From the NCBI GenBank assembly GCA_025331565.1, contig JAFREQ010000068.1, forward strand, positions 868,001-932,000: a stretch of DNA of 64,000 nucleotides, given 5' to 3'. Under the pieces are notes generated by a model. It was given only the letters and a program-made list of their open reading frames with translations. It did not search any database and was not told where the DNA came from. Positions within the stretch are counted from its first letter, which is position 1; each line of letters starts with the position of its first letter. Below, piece by piece: positions 11,154 through 23,200 of the stretch. The stretch is from Holacanthus passer (taxonomy: Eukaryota; Chordata; Actinopteri; Pomacanthidae). The translations under genes were made by a program, and so were the position numbers.

Positions 11154-12799
11154 GCGTGTGTGAGTGAGTGTGTGTGTGTAGATGAGAGGGAGGGAGGGAC
11201 AAAGCTGGGGATGAAATGTGTTTATCAAAGTGTCGTCAGAATGCACAAAAGGGAGGAATCTCTTCAGTCTAATTTCTGACGTGTGTGAAAACACAGCACC
11301 TTTATGGGATGGTCATAGATGCAGGAGAATGAAAAAAAATTTGAATGGACATTGTGCTTCCTCACTCATTGATCGTTACCAGCAACGTGGTGGGGGAGCG
11401 TGTAGAGGGAGACAGCTCTCTGTTACTGCCAAGACCTACAAAACACAGTCTGCGGACTTCACAGCACAAGAGCCGCACTGACATTGCTGTTTGTCACAAT
11501 TAAGCAACTGTTATCTTAAATATCTGAAGTGTGTTGAGTCATTTTCCTGCCTTACACCAAGTTTCCGCTTTCCCTTCAGCTGACGGTCTAAAAGAGAGGA
11601 GGGCACTTTACCCATAAGTGCCAGGAAACAAATGGACACCTCTGTACATGCCCAACTATCAAGACTGTCCCCCCTTTTGCCTCTGGATCCGTCACGAGGC
11701 AGCAGAGACTCTCTGCCGATAATGGCAAAAAAAAGACCTCCTGTTTTTCGCTTTTGACTTTGTACAATGTAGTAAAATGCATGTTTCAACCCTTTTCTGT
11801 GTGCACTCGGACGTACCATTGAAGTCAGCTGCCGTCGAGGTGGACTGCAGTGTTCAAGTGGTAGTGGATTGGTGGAACTCCTGATGACGAATTCCTCATT
11901 ATGTTCAATTTAAAGGTGTTTTATATTAAATGATATTGTGACTTTTTGAAAAGATGACAAACCTCTCTGTTTTTCTTTCCTCCCTTTGTCTCGCTGGGTT
12001 CTTTCACTCACTCGCCTGTTTGTTGTTTGTCACCATTATGAAAACCATGCAATAATACTTTATGATTTGAGTGAGCTAGTTAGCCTCCTGGGATTTAACC
12101 ATGATTACACATTAAAGTTTCAAACCACCCAAAGGTAAGATACCATCGAATTGTATCAGAAGGACAGCGCAATACCTTTTTTCTATCCATAAAAACTGAT
12201 GACTACAGCTCCCAGGTGTGAATGTGAAGGAGGGCGTTGCCGAAAAACAGCAAGCGTGCTCAGCAAAACCCTCCCTGGATAAATAAAGGTTTGAAAACCG
12301 ATGCCAGCTCAAATTAGAATGAGAGTTCAGGAGAAAGTACGAGTGGTGCAGCTGCCAAGTGAACATTTGTTGTGTGAACATGTTTGTGTGTTTTATTCTA
12401 CTGATTTTAGTGGAGCAGGAAATCTAAACTAAAGGATGGTTTAAGTTTTACTTCTCCCTCACCTTCCTGTTCTTCCTGCTGGAGTTTGCACACTTTTGCC
12501 GCCTTCATTTTTGCACAGTGCGAATAACAGCTTTCGCAATAGTGAGATGATTAGTCACAGTAAACAAGAAGCCACGGTTGGATTTTGTCAACGTTCATTT
12601 GTTTTCATTACGCCCGGCCTCCAGTCAACCAGCTGACACCTACTGTACAGGAGGAGTGGAAATCTCCAGCCTCGAACGATCCCTCTGCCACCTGACAAAC
12701 TTTATCATCACATCTGTGTTTCTTTTGTTCATAATGTTTTGTAGTTGGGACAAGAGTAAAGAGAGTTTAAAAAAAATCTAAAAATATGAAAAGATGCTG

Positions 12800-13250
12800 G
12801 GGAAAATGTCAACAAAGTGTAGACATCGACTATAATCCTACACGACGGCAGCATTATCTCTTTCTGGATGTCAGCTCCCACACCATTTTTGGTATTGGTT
12901 TCCTCTGTTGTCAAGGTGAATCGTGGCCACATAGACACCAGACAGCCATAAACATTTGTTATCAACACATCCACGCTGTCATGCAAATGCTTATCACGCA
13001 AGTCATAACAAAAACAACTTATCTACGAGCTCAGTAAACGCATCATTCAGGTTCTCTGCCCGTAAATGAGCCTCCACCACCATGAACGTCACCGGAAACG
13101 GGCCTCGCTGTGTCCGCCTCCTCCACAGCCAATCATTTCATTGGAGCTTAATGTCAGGAGCTTGTTAATCTTGGCCGTGCCGCACAACACTTTATGGCAA
13201 AGTCCAGAGTAAACGCCTTGTACCTTTTGTTGGGATATCAACAACATCTG
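12800..13250. promoter_or_regulatory. candidate regulatory block downstream of tlx2
   Basis: Contains a perfect POU octamer ATGCAAAT (12981-12988) and a mirrored CCAAT pair, CCAAT-N6-ATTGG (13129-13144), in high-complexity sequence. Candidate enhancer or distal promoter; conservation not testable here. Confidence 0.35.
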
Positions 13251-16200
13251 CTCGAGCCTCCAAGTTGTTCCTCAGAGCAGGTTGATGATGTGGTTTGAAA
13301 CAGCTGTCTGCGACTGCAGCCACCCCCAACAACCCTCCGCTCTCTCCAAAACACAGCACCTATGTTTAGTCAGTTTTCAGGGCGTCTTGCCTGGTTGGGA
13401 TCCTGTCAGTCGAAGGCAGTTCTCCAGGTGACGCCTCCTCAACCCCCATTTCCTCCGCTCCCTCGAGCTTTCATCTCTACGTCTCTGATGCCTTGAAGAC
13501 GTGACTTGGCCCATTCTAGAAAAATTCCTCCCTTTGCTGTTTTCAAAACCGTGCATTGTGTTTTACTAGCCCCGTCCTTATCCAATAAAATGTCACCACA
13601 CAAGATGAACAAGAGCGAAAAGGCTCGGGGTATATCAGACTTCCTATCAAGCGCTCTGTTTTGAACATAGGCACCAAAAAAAAACTATTCATCACATAAG
13701 CTGTGCTGTGCTCTGCGTCACGCTCCGTCTGCTCTCATCGGTTGTTCCCATCCTCGAGAAATGCTGTAAACATTTCAGTCATTTTCAGGCCGTAGCTTCA
13801 GTGATCCAGCGGGTTGACCACTGCCTCGTTTGGGAGTTTCAGACATCGACTATAATCATTAATCTTCATCTATCAGATAACAACAACTGTAGCGTTCAAT
13901 AATTTGTCATTTGCTGCATTTCTTTACATAAACTTTAAATCTTCTTATTTCATGGTCCTGTCTTTTCTGCATATCTTCAGTTAATATATAATAGTTCAGT
14001 CTTGTTTAATGAGACTTCTATAGAAAAGATTCTTTATATATGATCAGAAAGTCAAACCAGATTTTCACCGTTCATTGTGTGTTTTAGTGATTTGTTACTT
14101 AACACCAAGCTGAACATGAGGATAAGAGTGTTAGAATAAAGATTATAGTTTACTGAAGAGTCTTGTTTATTCAGTATGTTTGTTTAGCCGCGGTTTGGTG
14201 GTGGGAATCTGCAGCACAACCGTACAACACAAACACATAACTAATACAAGCCTATAAGCGTGATATCAAAATTCTGTTCGCTGTTGTTTTTTTACTTGAT
14301 ACCAGATGTAATAATATCTGTCCACAGTCCAAACAGCTATTTTCAGGCCATGACAGCTGCCGTAGCCGCCTCAGACTGCCAAACGCTGTTAGATTGCTGC
14401 TAATGTGTTGACATGTGAGGGATTGTTGACAAAAGGCTTTTATGGTTCTTGACTTTAAAATACTGCCACACTGCGTTTAGTTTGAGTTACTTGTAAAATA
14501 ATAATTGCATATTGTCCAAGAGGGACACATATTGTGTTGTTCGCTCTAAATCAATAATTCTACAATAATAAGCCTACGTGATGTGCAGTGATCTGTACGG
14601 TTCACCTCTAATGTTTGGTCAAGTGTGAAGCGTTCTTGCAGTAAATATTCATAAACAGGTTTTTACATGTGTGTGAAACCAGAGTTGAGGAAATCTTGGA
14701 GTGAGCACAAATGAAAATCACAAACTAGTTTCGCTCCACTAGATGTGAAAAACTAAACATATTCACTCTCTGAACTAGTTTCAACTCAGATGGACAGATC
14801 AGATCATTCAGTCTGTACAATGAAAACATTAGACATCATGGGTATTATTTTTGATCCCTTTCATTGAATCAACATTAGTAATGACTCAAGCCATGATGCT
14901 CTGATAAGAGATGTAATGCTCCCATATTATTTAGTTTTGTTATTTTGGCTTTCTTCATGATGTCCTGTGGCTACTTTTCATTCAACTGAAGTAAATCTCC
15001 TGAGTCTGTTTGAAATGATGATAACTGGTTTATCCAGACAGATGGACTTTTTCATTTTTAAATGAAGAGGACTAAGGAACAGATCTGAGTGACTGCAGTT
15101 ATGAAACTGCCTGGAACATATGTTTTTAATGTCTTAACCTGAAATTGAACTTCTCAAAAAATATTAAATTTAAGTCATGTCTTAGGCAAATATCTATAAA
15201 CACAAGACAATTTGAATTCATAGTTTCATTCAACAAAATCTCCGTATGTACCTACAGTGATTCTGTGTGACAGAGAGGTGGAGAGGAACAAAGTGGAAAA
15301 GCTTCCTTTAGTGCTGTAAGTCATCATATTTTGCACTGATGATTATTAAACAACTGTTGGCTGCTGCAGCAGCAAAATCCTGCAGCATGGAGTCACTTCC
15401 AGCTGAGTAAAGTGAAGAATGAAGAAGTCTTTCTGCAGTCTGACAGCATGACCGAGACATCGGAGCCAAGTCAACCTGCTGACATGACACGCTCTCATGA
15501 TTCTCTCCATCTTCCAGTCACACATACGTACGCATTCTCACATATGCACGTACTCACTCACACATACATGTAGGAACATTTACACATCTGCACAGAAGAG
15601 TACGTGCAGGGACAAAAAGCAGGCATGCACACGCTCACACACAAACACGACAAAAAGCACATATGCACACAAATATGAACATTTTCCTTTTAACATTCAT
15701 GCTAAGTGTAAAGTAAATAAGTACTTTAAGTGGTAAAGACATATTTTGTTCTGATGTTGACAGGAAGTTCAGGATTTTATGTTACATTTGGCCATGATAG
15801 CAAAAAATAGTCTAATTGGAACAGAAATAAAAGTTTAAAATTTTGATAAAGAAAAAAGAAAATATATACTTACTTTTGCAACAGGCTGCGGTGATAGAGG
15901 ACTGGTCAATGTAGTGTGATGTGAGTCATGGGCAACAACGACATATCAGCCATGAGAACGTCCTGCAAGTCTGTGACACATTAAAGCGTTCTCGAGCTTT
16001 CAGGCATGCATGAAGACGTCTCATTCTTTTAGGTCATACTGGTACTGTGGCTCAGTGACTCAACACCTGCTCGATACGGGCAAGCTACCTCACACACTGT
16101 GAGGTGCTTATGAAGGTTAGAAAGACATTTCACAATTAGATTTTAGACATTAATCATATATAATTCATCATCTTCTGTATCATACTCAAGTAAAAGACGA

Positions 16201-16279
16201 TATATGATTATAGTTTAAATCAGCAAATCAAAAAGAGAAATGTCTTTATATACTTTATTTTGTCTTCAACTTTTACCCT

Positions 16280-16660
16280 AAAACAATCAGTGCCATTGAT
16301 AGAATTTTTCGTGTGCAGTTTGGAAAGTTTCATACTCGGTTAATTTCTCTTCTCTGTAATATCTGAGAGTGCAATGGCTCTCCTTTTTATTAGCAATATT
16401 TTTAACAACCACAGAAGACTCTTCGAAGACTGCAACTGCCCCCTGGGCTAGACTTTTAATATCACTGGCCAAAGGCCTCTTTTATTTAGTCCAAACAGCA
16501 CATTAAGCGACGGACATGAGGGAGAATATCCCAATCTTAATATAAAAACTGTAATGCCTATTTGAGGAAGTCATTACAAATTAGGGAGAAACAAACAACT
16601 TGTAAAGAGCTTACAGATAATCAGAAAATTGGTGGTGGTACAAAAGAGCATCTTTATCTA
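16280..16660. promoter_or_regulatory. candidate conserved non-coding block
   Basis: High-complexity, repeat-free sequence with words such as TCATTACAAATTAGGG and TCTTTATCTAATTA, about 0.6-0.9 kb upstream of the npm start. It carries a short open antisense frame that I do not believe is a gene. Inference only. Confidence 0.22.
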
Positions 16661-17069
16661 ATTATATGTAGCAACACAGCCTGCTTGAAAAAACATGAAC
16701 ATTATTTGCTTTCTCTGCTGCCATCTTGTTGTTTGTCTTTTTGAGTTTTATGCAGTTCCTCCTTGCACATTTTTAGTAAACTTTTTGAGTGTAGATTGTT
16801 GCTCACTATCCTGTTTTATTATATATTATTTACTTGTGTATGTTTGTATGAGTGTATGTATGTATTTATATATGTATCTAGATAATAAGAATACTATAAT
16901 GATACTAAGCCTCTGTTGAAATATGATGCATAACCTCAAACCTCTATTTTGTAATTATTATAGTTTTTATGTTTTGATGTTTACGTTCTGCTTTTCACAT
17001 GCAGGATGGCCTCAATCTATATTACAACACCCCCATCTAGTGTTCATCCATTAGAACATTCAGTTTTAT

Positions 17070-17195
17070 TTATCCCGCCCCTTCTTACATTCTATTGGTT
17101 TATGCTTTTGAACGTCGGTTACGTCCTGCTTCACCATTGGCTCGGTGACGCGTCCGTCACACGAGTTTACGGAAGTGTAACCACCCACTACAAAG
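17070..17195 (+). promoter_or_regulatory. npm core promoter (GC box, two CCAAT, CRE palindrome, ETS)
   Basis: In about 120 bases: GC box CCCGCCCC (17074-17081), inverted CCAAT boxes ATTGG (17094-17098) and CCATTGG (17134-17140), a palindrome GTGACG-CGTC-CGTCAC (17145-17160) with two CRE half-sites, and an ETS/GABP site CGGAAGTG (17170-17177) just before the ATG. There is no TATA box. This is the layout of a TATA-less housekeeping promoter, as expected for an abundant nucleolar protein. Confidence 0.7.
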
Positions 17196-17244
17196 ATGGA
17201 GGACGATATCTCAGATTTGAGCAGACCACAAATGTACTTGTTTG
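17196..17244 (+). CDS. npm1b: npm coding exon 1
   Basis: MEDDISDLSRPQMYLF plus the first base of Gly17; donor TTTG|GTGAGC. It matches the NPM1 start (MED...RPQNYLFG). The ATG lies 19 bases after the ETS site, implying a very short 5' UTR unless transcription starts further upstream. Confidence 0.9.
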
Positions 17245-20200
17245 GTGAGCTCGCTTATTCTGACAAACCTAATATTTTTTCGGTCGCACAATCAGTTTTA
17301 CCGCCATGTTATCACGCACAAATAGCCATTTAACATTTTTAGCTGGGTTAAGTTAGCCATATAGCTTGCTAACCTGCCTGCCCTCACTCGCGCCAATTCA
17401 GCTCTTTTGTTAGCTAGCCGAGCAAAGCATGGGGATAACGTTACACAGCTATAGCGAGGAATAAACCCACGGATATCAGATAATTGTATGCATGTGTGTG
17501 CGTTGTTCAAGATACGGGGACATATGAAGTTAGTTACGTGTCGTTTTTCTTAGGTTGCACCCTCAAATCGGACAAACGGGAGTTCAAAGTTGACGTAGAC
17601 GACGATGATACGGAGCAACAGCTGTCACTCAAAGCAGTAAGACAGACACTTTACACTGAACCCAGAGTGAAAGTTCAAGCTCAATAACGAGGCTCTACAC
17701 TTGTTTTAAAGAGACATATCTTAAAGGTTACACATATGAGTGATGAGGCAGAAATGGAGCAATCCTCAATATAGTTTGCTTTTGTTGAACATCCATCTGT
17801 CTCTTTAATTATCAATTTACTTTACTGGCATTAAATGTAAAAATATCTGTGTTGCTGAGGCATGTGAGAAAAAGAAATTGATCATATATCCAGTAGATCA
17901 TGTATTTACATCCAGTGTGATTGTGCAAATACAGGTCATATATGTTCATTTTATACATTACATGTTTTACACATTATTCATAAGACAGATGAATGGTGTC
18001 TGAGCTGCTTGTCTTCTGGTTTTCTTGTCCTTCTCCAATAGAAAAGAAAGTTTTTCATTACTTTGCATAAGCATGGAGAGGCTCTTTCAAAACTCTGTAA
18101 TATTTACAGATATATACAGCTATTAACAACTTACCCCGAAAAGTTTTGGTGCCTTTACTGAGAAAACTACTTTCAATAGCTTATCTTTATTGCCCAATTA
18201 TTAATCAACACAGTTTCAACCATTCTGTTGGTAGTAATCTTCCTAGGAAAACTCAAGGAACAAAAGGTTAGTCTGCTGAAATCTGTGCTTTCATATTGCA
18301 TCAGGACAGACAAAGGTAAACAGGAGCAATGTTAGCCTGATGATGCCTGAAGACGTGGTGGTGTTGTACAGAATCGGCTCTGCTGCTTTTCCAGGTGTGT
18401 CTGGGAGCCGAGGCTGAGGATAAGTTTCACATGGTGGAAATCGAGGGTCTCACTTATGATGGAAAAAGGACCAAAATGCCACTGGTTGTCCTGAAACCGT
18501 CCGTCCTGCCCTCTGTGAGTGAAGGCCAAAGCTGACAGCATTCTGTGAAGTATTTAAGCGGCCAGTCAATGCTTTATCAGTATAGAAAAAGTATATCTAT
18601 TAGGCAGTATGTGTAATCTATAATGTGTAGTTTTATCACTTTATTGTTTTGACTTGTATTAGTCAAGTGAAATAACGTTTCATGTTTTCTTGTTGTAATT
18701 GTGATCTTTTTCTTGTCCAGATGAGTTTAGGTGGATTTGAGATCACACCTCCTGTTACCTTCCATCTCCAGTCTGGCTCTGGACCAGTTCACATCAGCGG
18801 GCAGCATTTTGTTAGTGAGTATTAAGGCAACAGTTTGTGGAGCCTAGTTAAACAGAATTCATCACTGTGCACTTTCAGTAACCAGTGTTTGCTGTGTAGG
18901 TGTGAAGGATTCAGAGGATGAAGAAGAGGAGAACAACACGTCACCGGTGAAGCGGCCTGCAAGCCTGATGTCGGGGAAGAAGCCTCCATTGGTAGCCTAT
19001 TGTTTTTGTCTTCCCATGCTGATACCCAAGAACAAACTGACTATTCAGGTCTGGTAAAACTATAACAAGTCATTTTTCTTGTAGAAAAAACTAAAGATGG
19101 ATTCTGACGACGATGAAGACGACAGCGATGAGGATGATGATGAGTATGGTTTTTTTTTTTGTTCTGAATTTTTTTTCATTCACTGTGCATGTCTCAAAAA
19201 GCCCTACAGTTATCTGCCTGAATTTTTTTGTTGAATGCACAAATAATATAAGGATTTGTTTCATTCACAACTTGGTCATATTGCTTTTTATCTGAGCTAA
19301 CATTCTTTCTCTTCTTCCTTTTTGTAGTGATGATGATGATGACGACAGTGACGAAAATGATGTGAAGCCTCAGAAGAATGTTGGAAAAGAACTCAAAAAA
19401 GTAAGATGGGCCTGCTTTTTTTCCTTCCCTTCCTTCTAAAAATAATACTAAAAATTTTAACTTTGGTGGTAACTGTGAACACAGTTACACTAGTTGAAGC
19501 AGAGGTTTGAAATAATATTTATATATTTATAGATTCATCGTATGTAATACTTTTCAAGGATCTTATTATTTGGTTTTAATGTCCACCACGAATAAAAATC
19601 CATAAACATGAGTAAAAATCATAAAAACACGTGTTGGGGAGTTGTACCTGGCTGGGATGCGGGTCCATCATGTCAGACTTTGAAACCCCTACTGTAGACA
19701 ACAGTTAACAACAGTTAATGTTCAAAAAATCCAAACATCTGATGTGTAAAAATGAAGTGGATAAACATATATATGAAACAAAACAAACCTTGTTTTGCTG
19801 CATCACTTCCATCACTGTTCAAACCAAACTGTATCTCATTGTAGGTCATTTAGATTAAATTTGCAATCGTTCCAATCCCCTGTTGTCCACCAGGTGTCAG
19901 GGTAGCCAAGGCCTTGCCCTCAGTTTTTTTTCTGTGAAAGGAATTTCTCCATGTTGCTGCTGTCTGCCCGCTCCCCTTTGATTTCTACCACATCATTTCA
20001 ACTCCCACAGACTGTATCCTATAGAAGCATTTCATTTCAGCAGGCCCTTCCCATTCCTGCACTCACTGACCGTCCACTTTTTTTGTATGAGACAAAACAT
20101 GGAACTTTTTCATCCTGTTCACTCATGTACCCACCTGTTTTCCACGAGTAAAACACAGGGTCTGTGTGGCGTAATGATTGGATTTCTCCTCTGTAATCTG

Positions 20201-23200
20201 CTTGAATTCTCACTGTCTCACCAACAAGACGGCACTATGTTATCCTATACATACACACGCAGACAGACACACACACACACACACTCAAAGATATACATAT
20301 ACACACTGGAGACATGAACACTTAAATGTGGAAGTACACATGCATACTTGCAAAAATGCAAACCGTCTGCAGACATTAATAGTATATATCTATGGTACGT
20401 TTGCAGAGAAGCACACACACATAAAGTTTCATACACACACACACACACACACAGACACACACACTCACCAGTTATGGGAAACATCTTCCCCCATTTTTCT
20501 GTAAGACTGCATATCTTTGTCCCTCTGTCATCCCACTGTTAATATGATTGCTCCTTTTTATCGTCTCTCATGCCATTTCAGCTTTGCACCTGGCCTTTGC
20601 CTTTGAACACTTGTTTTGCGTGTTACCACAATCATTTGCAAGTGTGTGGGTGCATGTGTGCATATGCCTCATTTTTACGTCTGTGTCTGTTTGTGATTTC
20701 TTTTTTTTAAACACGCTATCCCAGAGCAAACTGTGCCAGGCAAAAGATCAAAGCAGGGCAGATGCGCATACCTGCGACGTGAGCGCCGATCCTTGCCTCA
20801 GGGTCAGATGACAGCTGAGCATTTCTGTCACCTGTTGATTTATTCTGTTGTCTTCTCCTCCACCTCCTGCACCCCACACCCCTCCCCTTCATGACCTTAA
20901 TCCTTTTCTTCACCTTTCTTCTCTTTAGCTCCCTGCCTATCCTGTCTCATTCTTTAATAATGACAGCACAAACTCTAGAAAGTGGGGCTGGGAGCAATTA
21001 GGATTTTTTTGAGCGCTCATACAGCAATATGTTGATATAATTCTCTTCCCTTTTTTGTGGTATCTAATCTCATTCCTGTTTTAAGTAACAACCATAATGT
21101 GTCCATGGAATTGTGTATGGAAAGTTGGCAGCAAATGATTGGTGAGATACAGATTGCCAGACTGTTGGAGTTGTAGTATCTGTGCTTGTGCTAAACAACA
21201 TTATTATGTGCTAAATAAGTCTTCAGGTATTGGTGCTGCAACTGATTACATGCTGACACTGGTGTCAACACATTTTCATACCCAAATAGGAGTTTGATTT
21301 TAGGCTCAGTTACACTCAACTGAAACTGGGCCTTTGTCAATTTGTTTTTCTTTTCCACATGATATTGATGTTTTCTGAAGAACAAACGCGTTTGGAATGT
21401 GTTACAAAATAAGATCCTGAGGCATGTGGCCCGTATTTGACTTGCAGTTAAATATTTGAATTGTAATTTAACAGCATTGCCATGACATGTAAATCTTACA
21501 TCATTACTTGAGACAGTTACCAAAATTTTGGCAACAGAGCAGCCTGGCAGAGCCAGTGTTGGCACTGAGAACAAAACACAACCAAAGTAAAGAAAAGGAA
21601 ATAGCTGAGTTAAATTGTGTTTAAGACTCCTTTGTTCAGTAAAAATCTGGCAAAAGGATATATAGTTTGTCTTTCAGACAAACACAGTAAGGTAGCCTTT
21701 ACACTACAGAATCTTTGCCAGGAACACAGAGTTCTCTCAGAGCTCTGGGAGTTTATCAATTTTGGCTGCTGGGCTACACTTCTTGCCTTCAGAAAGTCTT
21801 TGCTCCTGAGGTAGAACTTTTCAGTGATCAAGGAACTTGGAGTTTACAGCTCTGAACATCTCAGACTGCTCCAGCACAAGCTTTAGGAGCTACAGCTAAC
21901 ATTCATTAAAAACTGCCAACAGTCATGAAGCTGACTGCCCAACTTGTCTTAAAAATAATGTTTTTTAAAATACCAAATTGTTGGATAGTGAGTGAAAGAG
22001 AGAGAGTGAGTTTTCTTGTGGATATCTGCTAAAGGAGTCAAATGAGAGATCTTTTTAGACACATGTCTAATCTTTGAGGCAAATCTTTGCACATCCCCAT
22101 CCAAACATCACGTGAACAACATAATGACTGTTCTTATCTTGCCACATGCAAAGATTGTCACCAACAAAGCTTACACATTCTAGTCTGTAGTGGTGTACCT
22201 CACTTTGTGGTAGAAGACAAGGCAAATTAAAGCCATTGGTGAAAGACAAAGTAATAAACAAAGAAAGGAGGGAGGCAACAACCCAAGGAAATTATAACAT
22301 CTCATCTAGTTATTCTGAAATACTCACGCACACACTCAGGTGCATCTATGAAGGGTTTCAAGAAAGCACAATGTCTCTCTACCTGATTGAGGTCTTTATT
22401 AATAGCCTTCTTTGAAGAAAAAAAAAAAGCTTTGCGACCACACTGGAACATCTTTACAGCATCTTATATTACCAGGCATTGCTCGAGGAAATAGCATGTG
22501 TAATTGCCTTGTAGCAGTTATGTCAACACAGGCAATTACACTTGTAGCCCATTCCAAGGTGAATACCAGTAAGGGTTGGTGCTCAGGAAATGCAGGTACT
22601 TGCCTCGGCTATTACAAGGTAATTACACAGGTGACTGAGAGCAATGGAAACCTGACGGGAAGGCCTCCAGTGCGGAGAAGAACAATGACAGGTTATTGGG
22701 ATACTAAGTATCTGATCAGTGACAAATTACCAAGTATGTCTAGGTCTTCCTCTGTAATTTCATGTAGCGCTGCTGCTTGGAGATAATTTCAGTTTTGGTT
22801 GTATCTCATGTCGTATCTAATTTGGTTTCAGTTATATTTTTGTCCAGCTGGTAGATGGACAAACCTTTATACTGAGATACTTAATTCTTCACATTAGGAC
22901 TGCCACTACTCGTTTGCTGTTGTTGTTTCTTGTTATAGTTTCTACATTTTTTGTCTTTTTGGGTTAAAAGCTTTTAAAAATAGTCTACATGTGTAGCATT
23001 GATATTATTATGACCTTACAGGGGGGAGAGAAAACAACATGAACACCTCATGGCAAAAGACTCTGAAGAAAATTAACCACAACTGCAAGCACTTCTACAA
23101 ATGTGTTTCACATTATGTTACACGCCAATTATAATTTGTCAGCTATAAAAGAGGTTTGGCAATTAGCGCTTTGATGTGGGAATTTTCAAAACAACACAAC

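Larger units (their letters stand above)
11154..17195. other. tlx2-npm intergenic region
   Basis: Includes the tlx2 3' UTR (end unplaced). It is otherwise non-coding, with regulatory-looking blocks at 12800-13250 and 16280-16660 and a degenerate CACA-rich stretch at 15510-15680. No additional gene was recognised. Confidence 0.75.

Noticed and set aside
20178..20504. 108-codon frame in npm intron 7
   Set aside because: Translation is mostly THTHTH from CA microsatellites.
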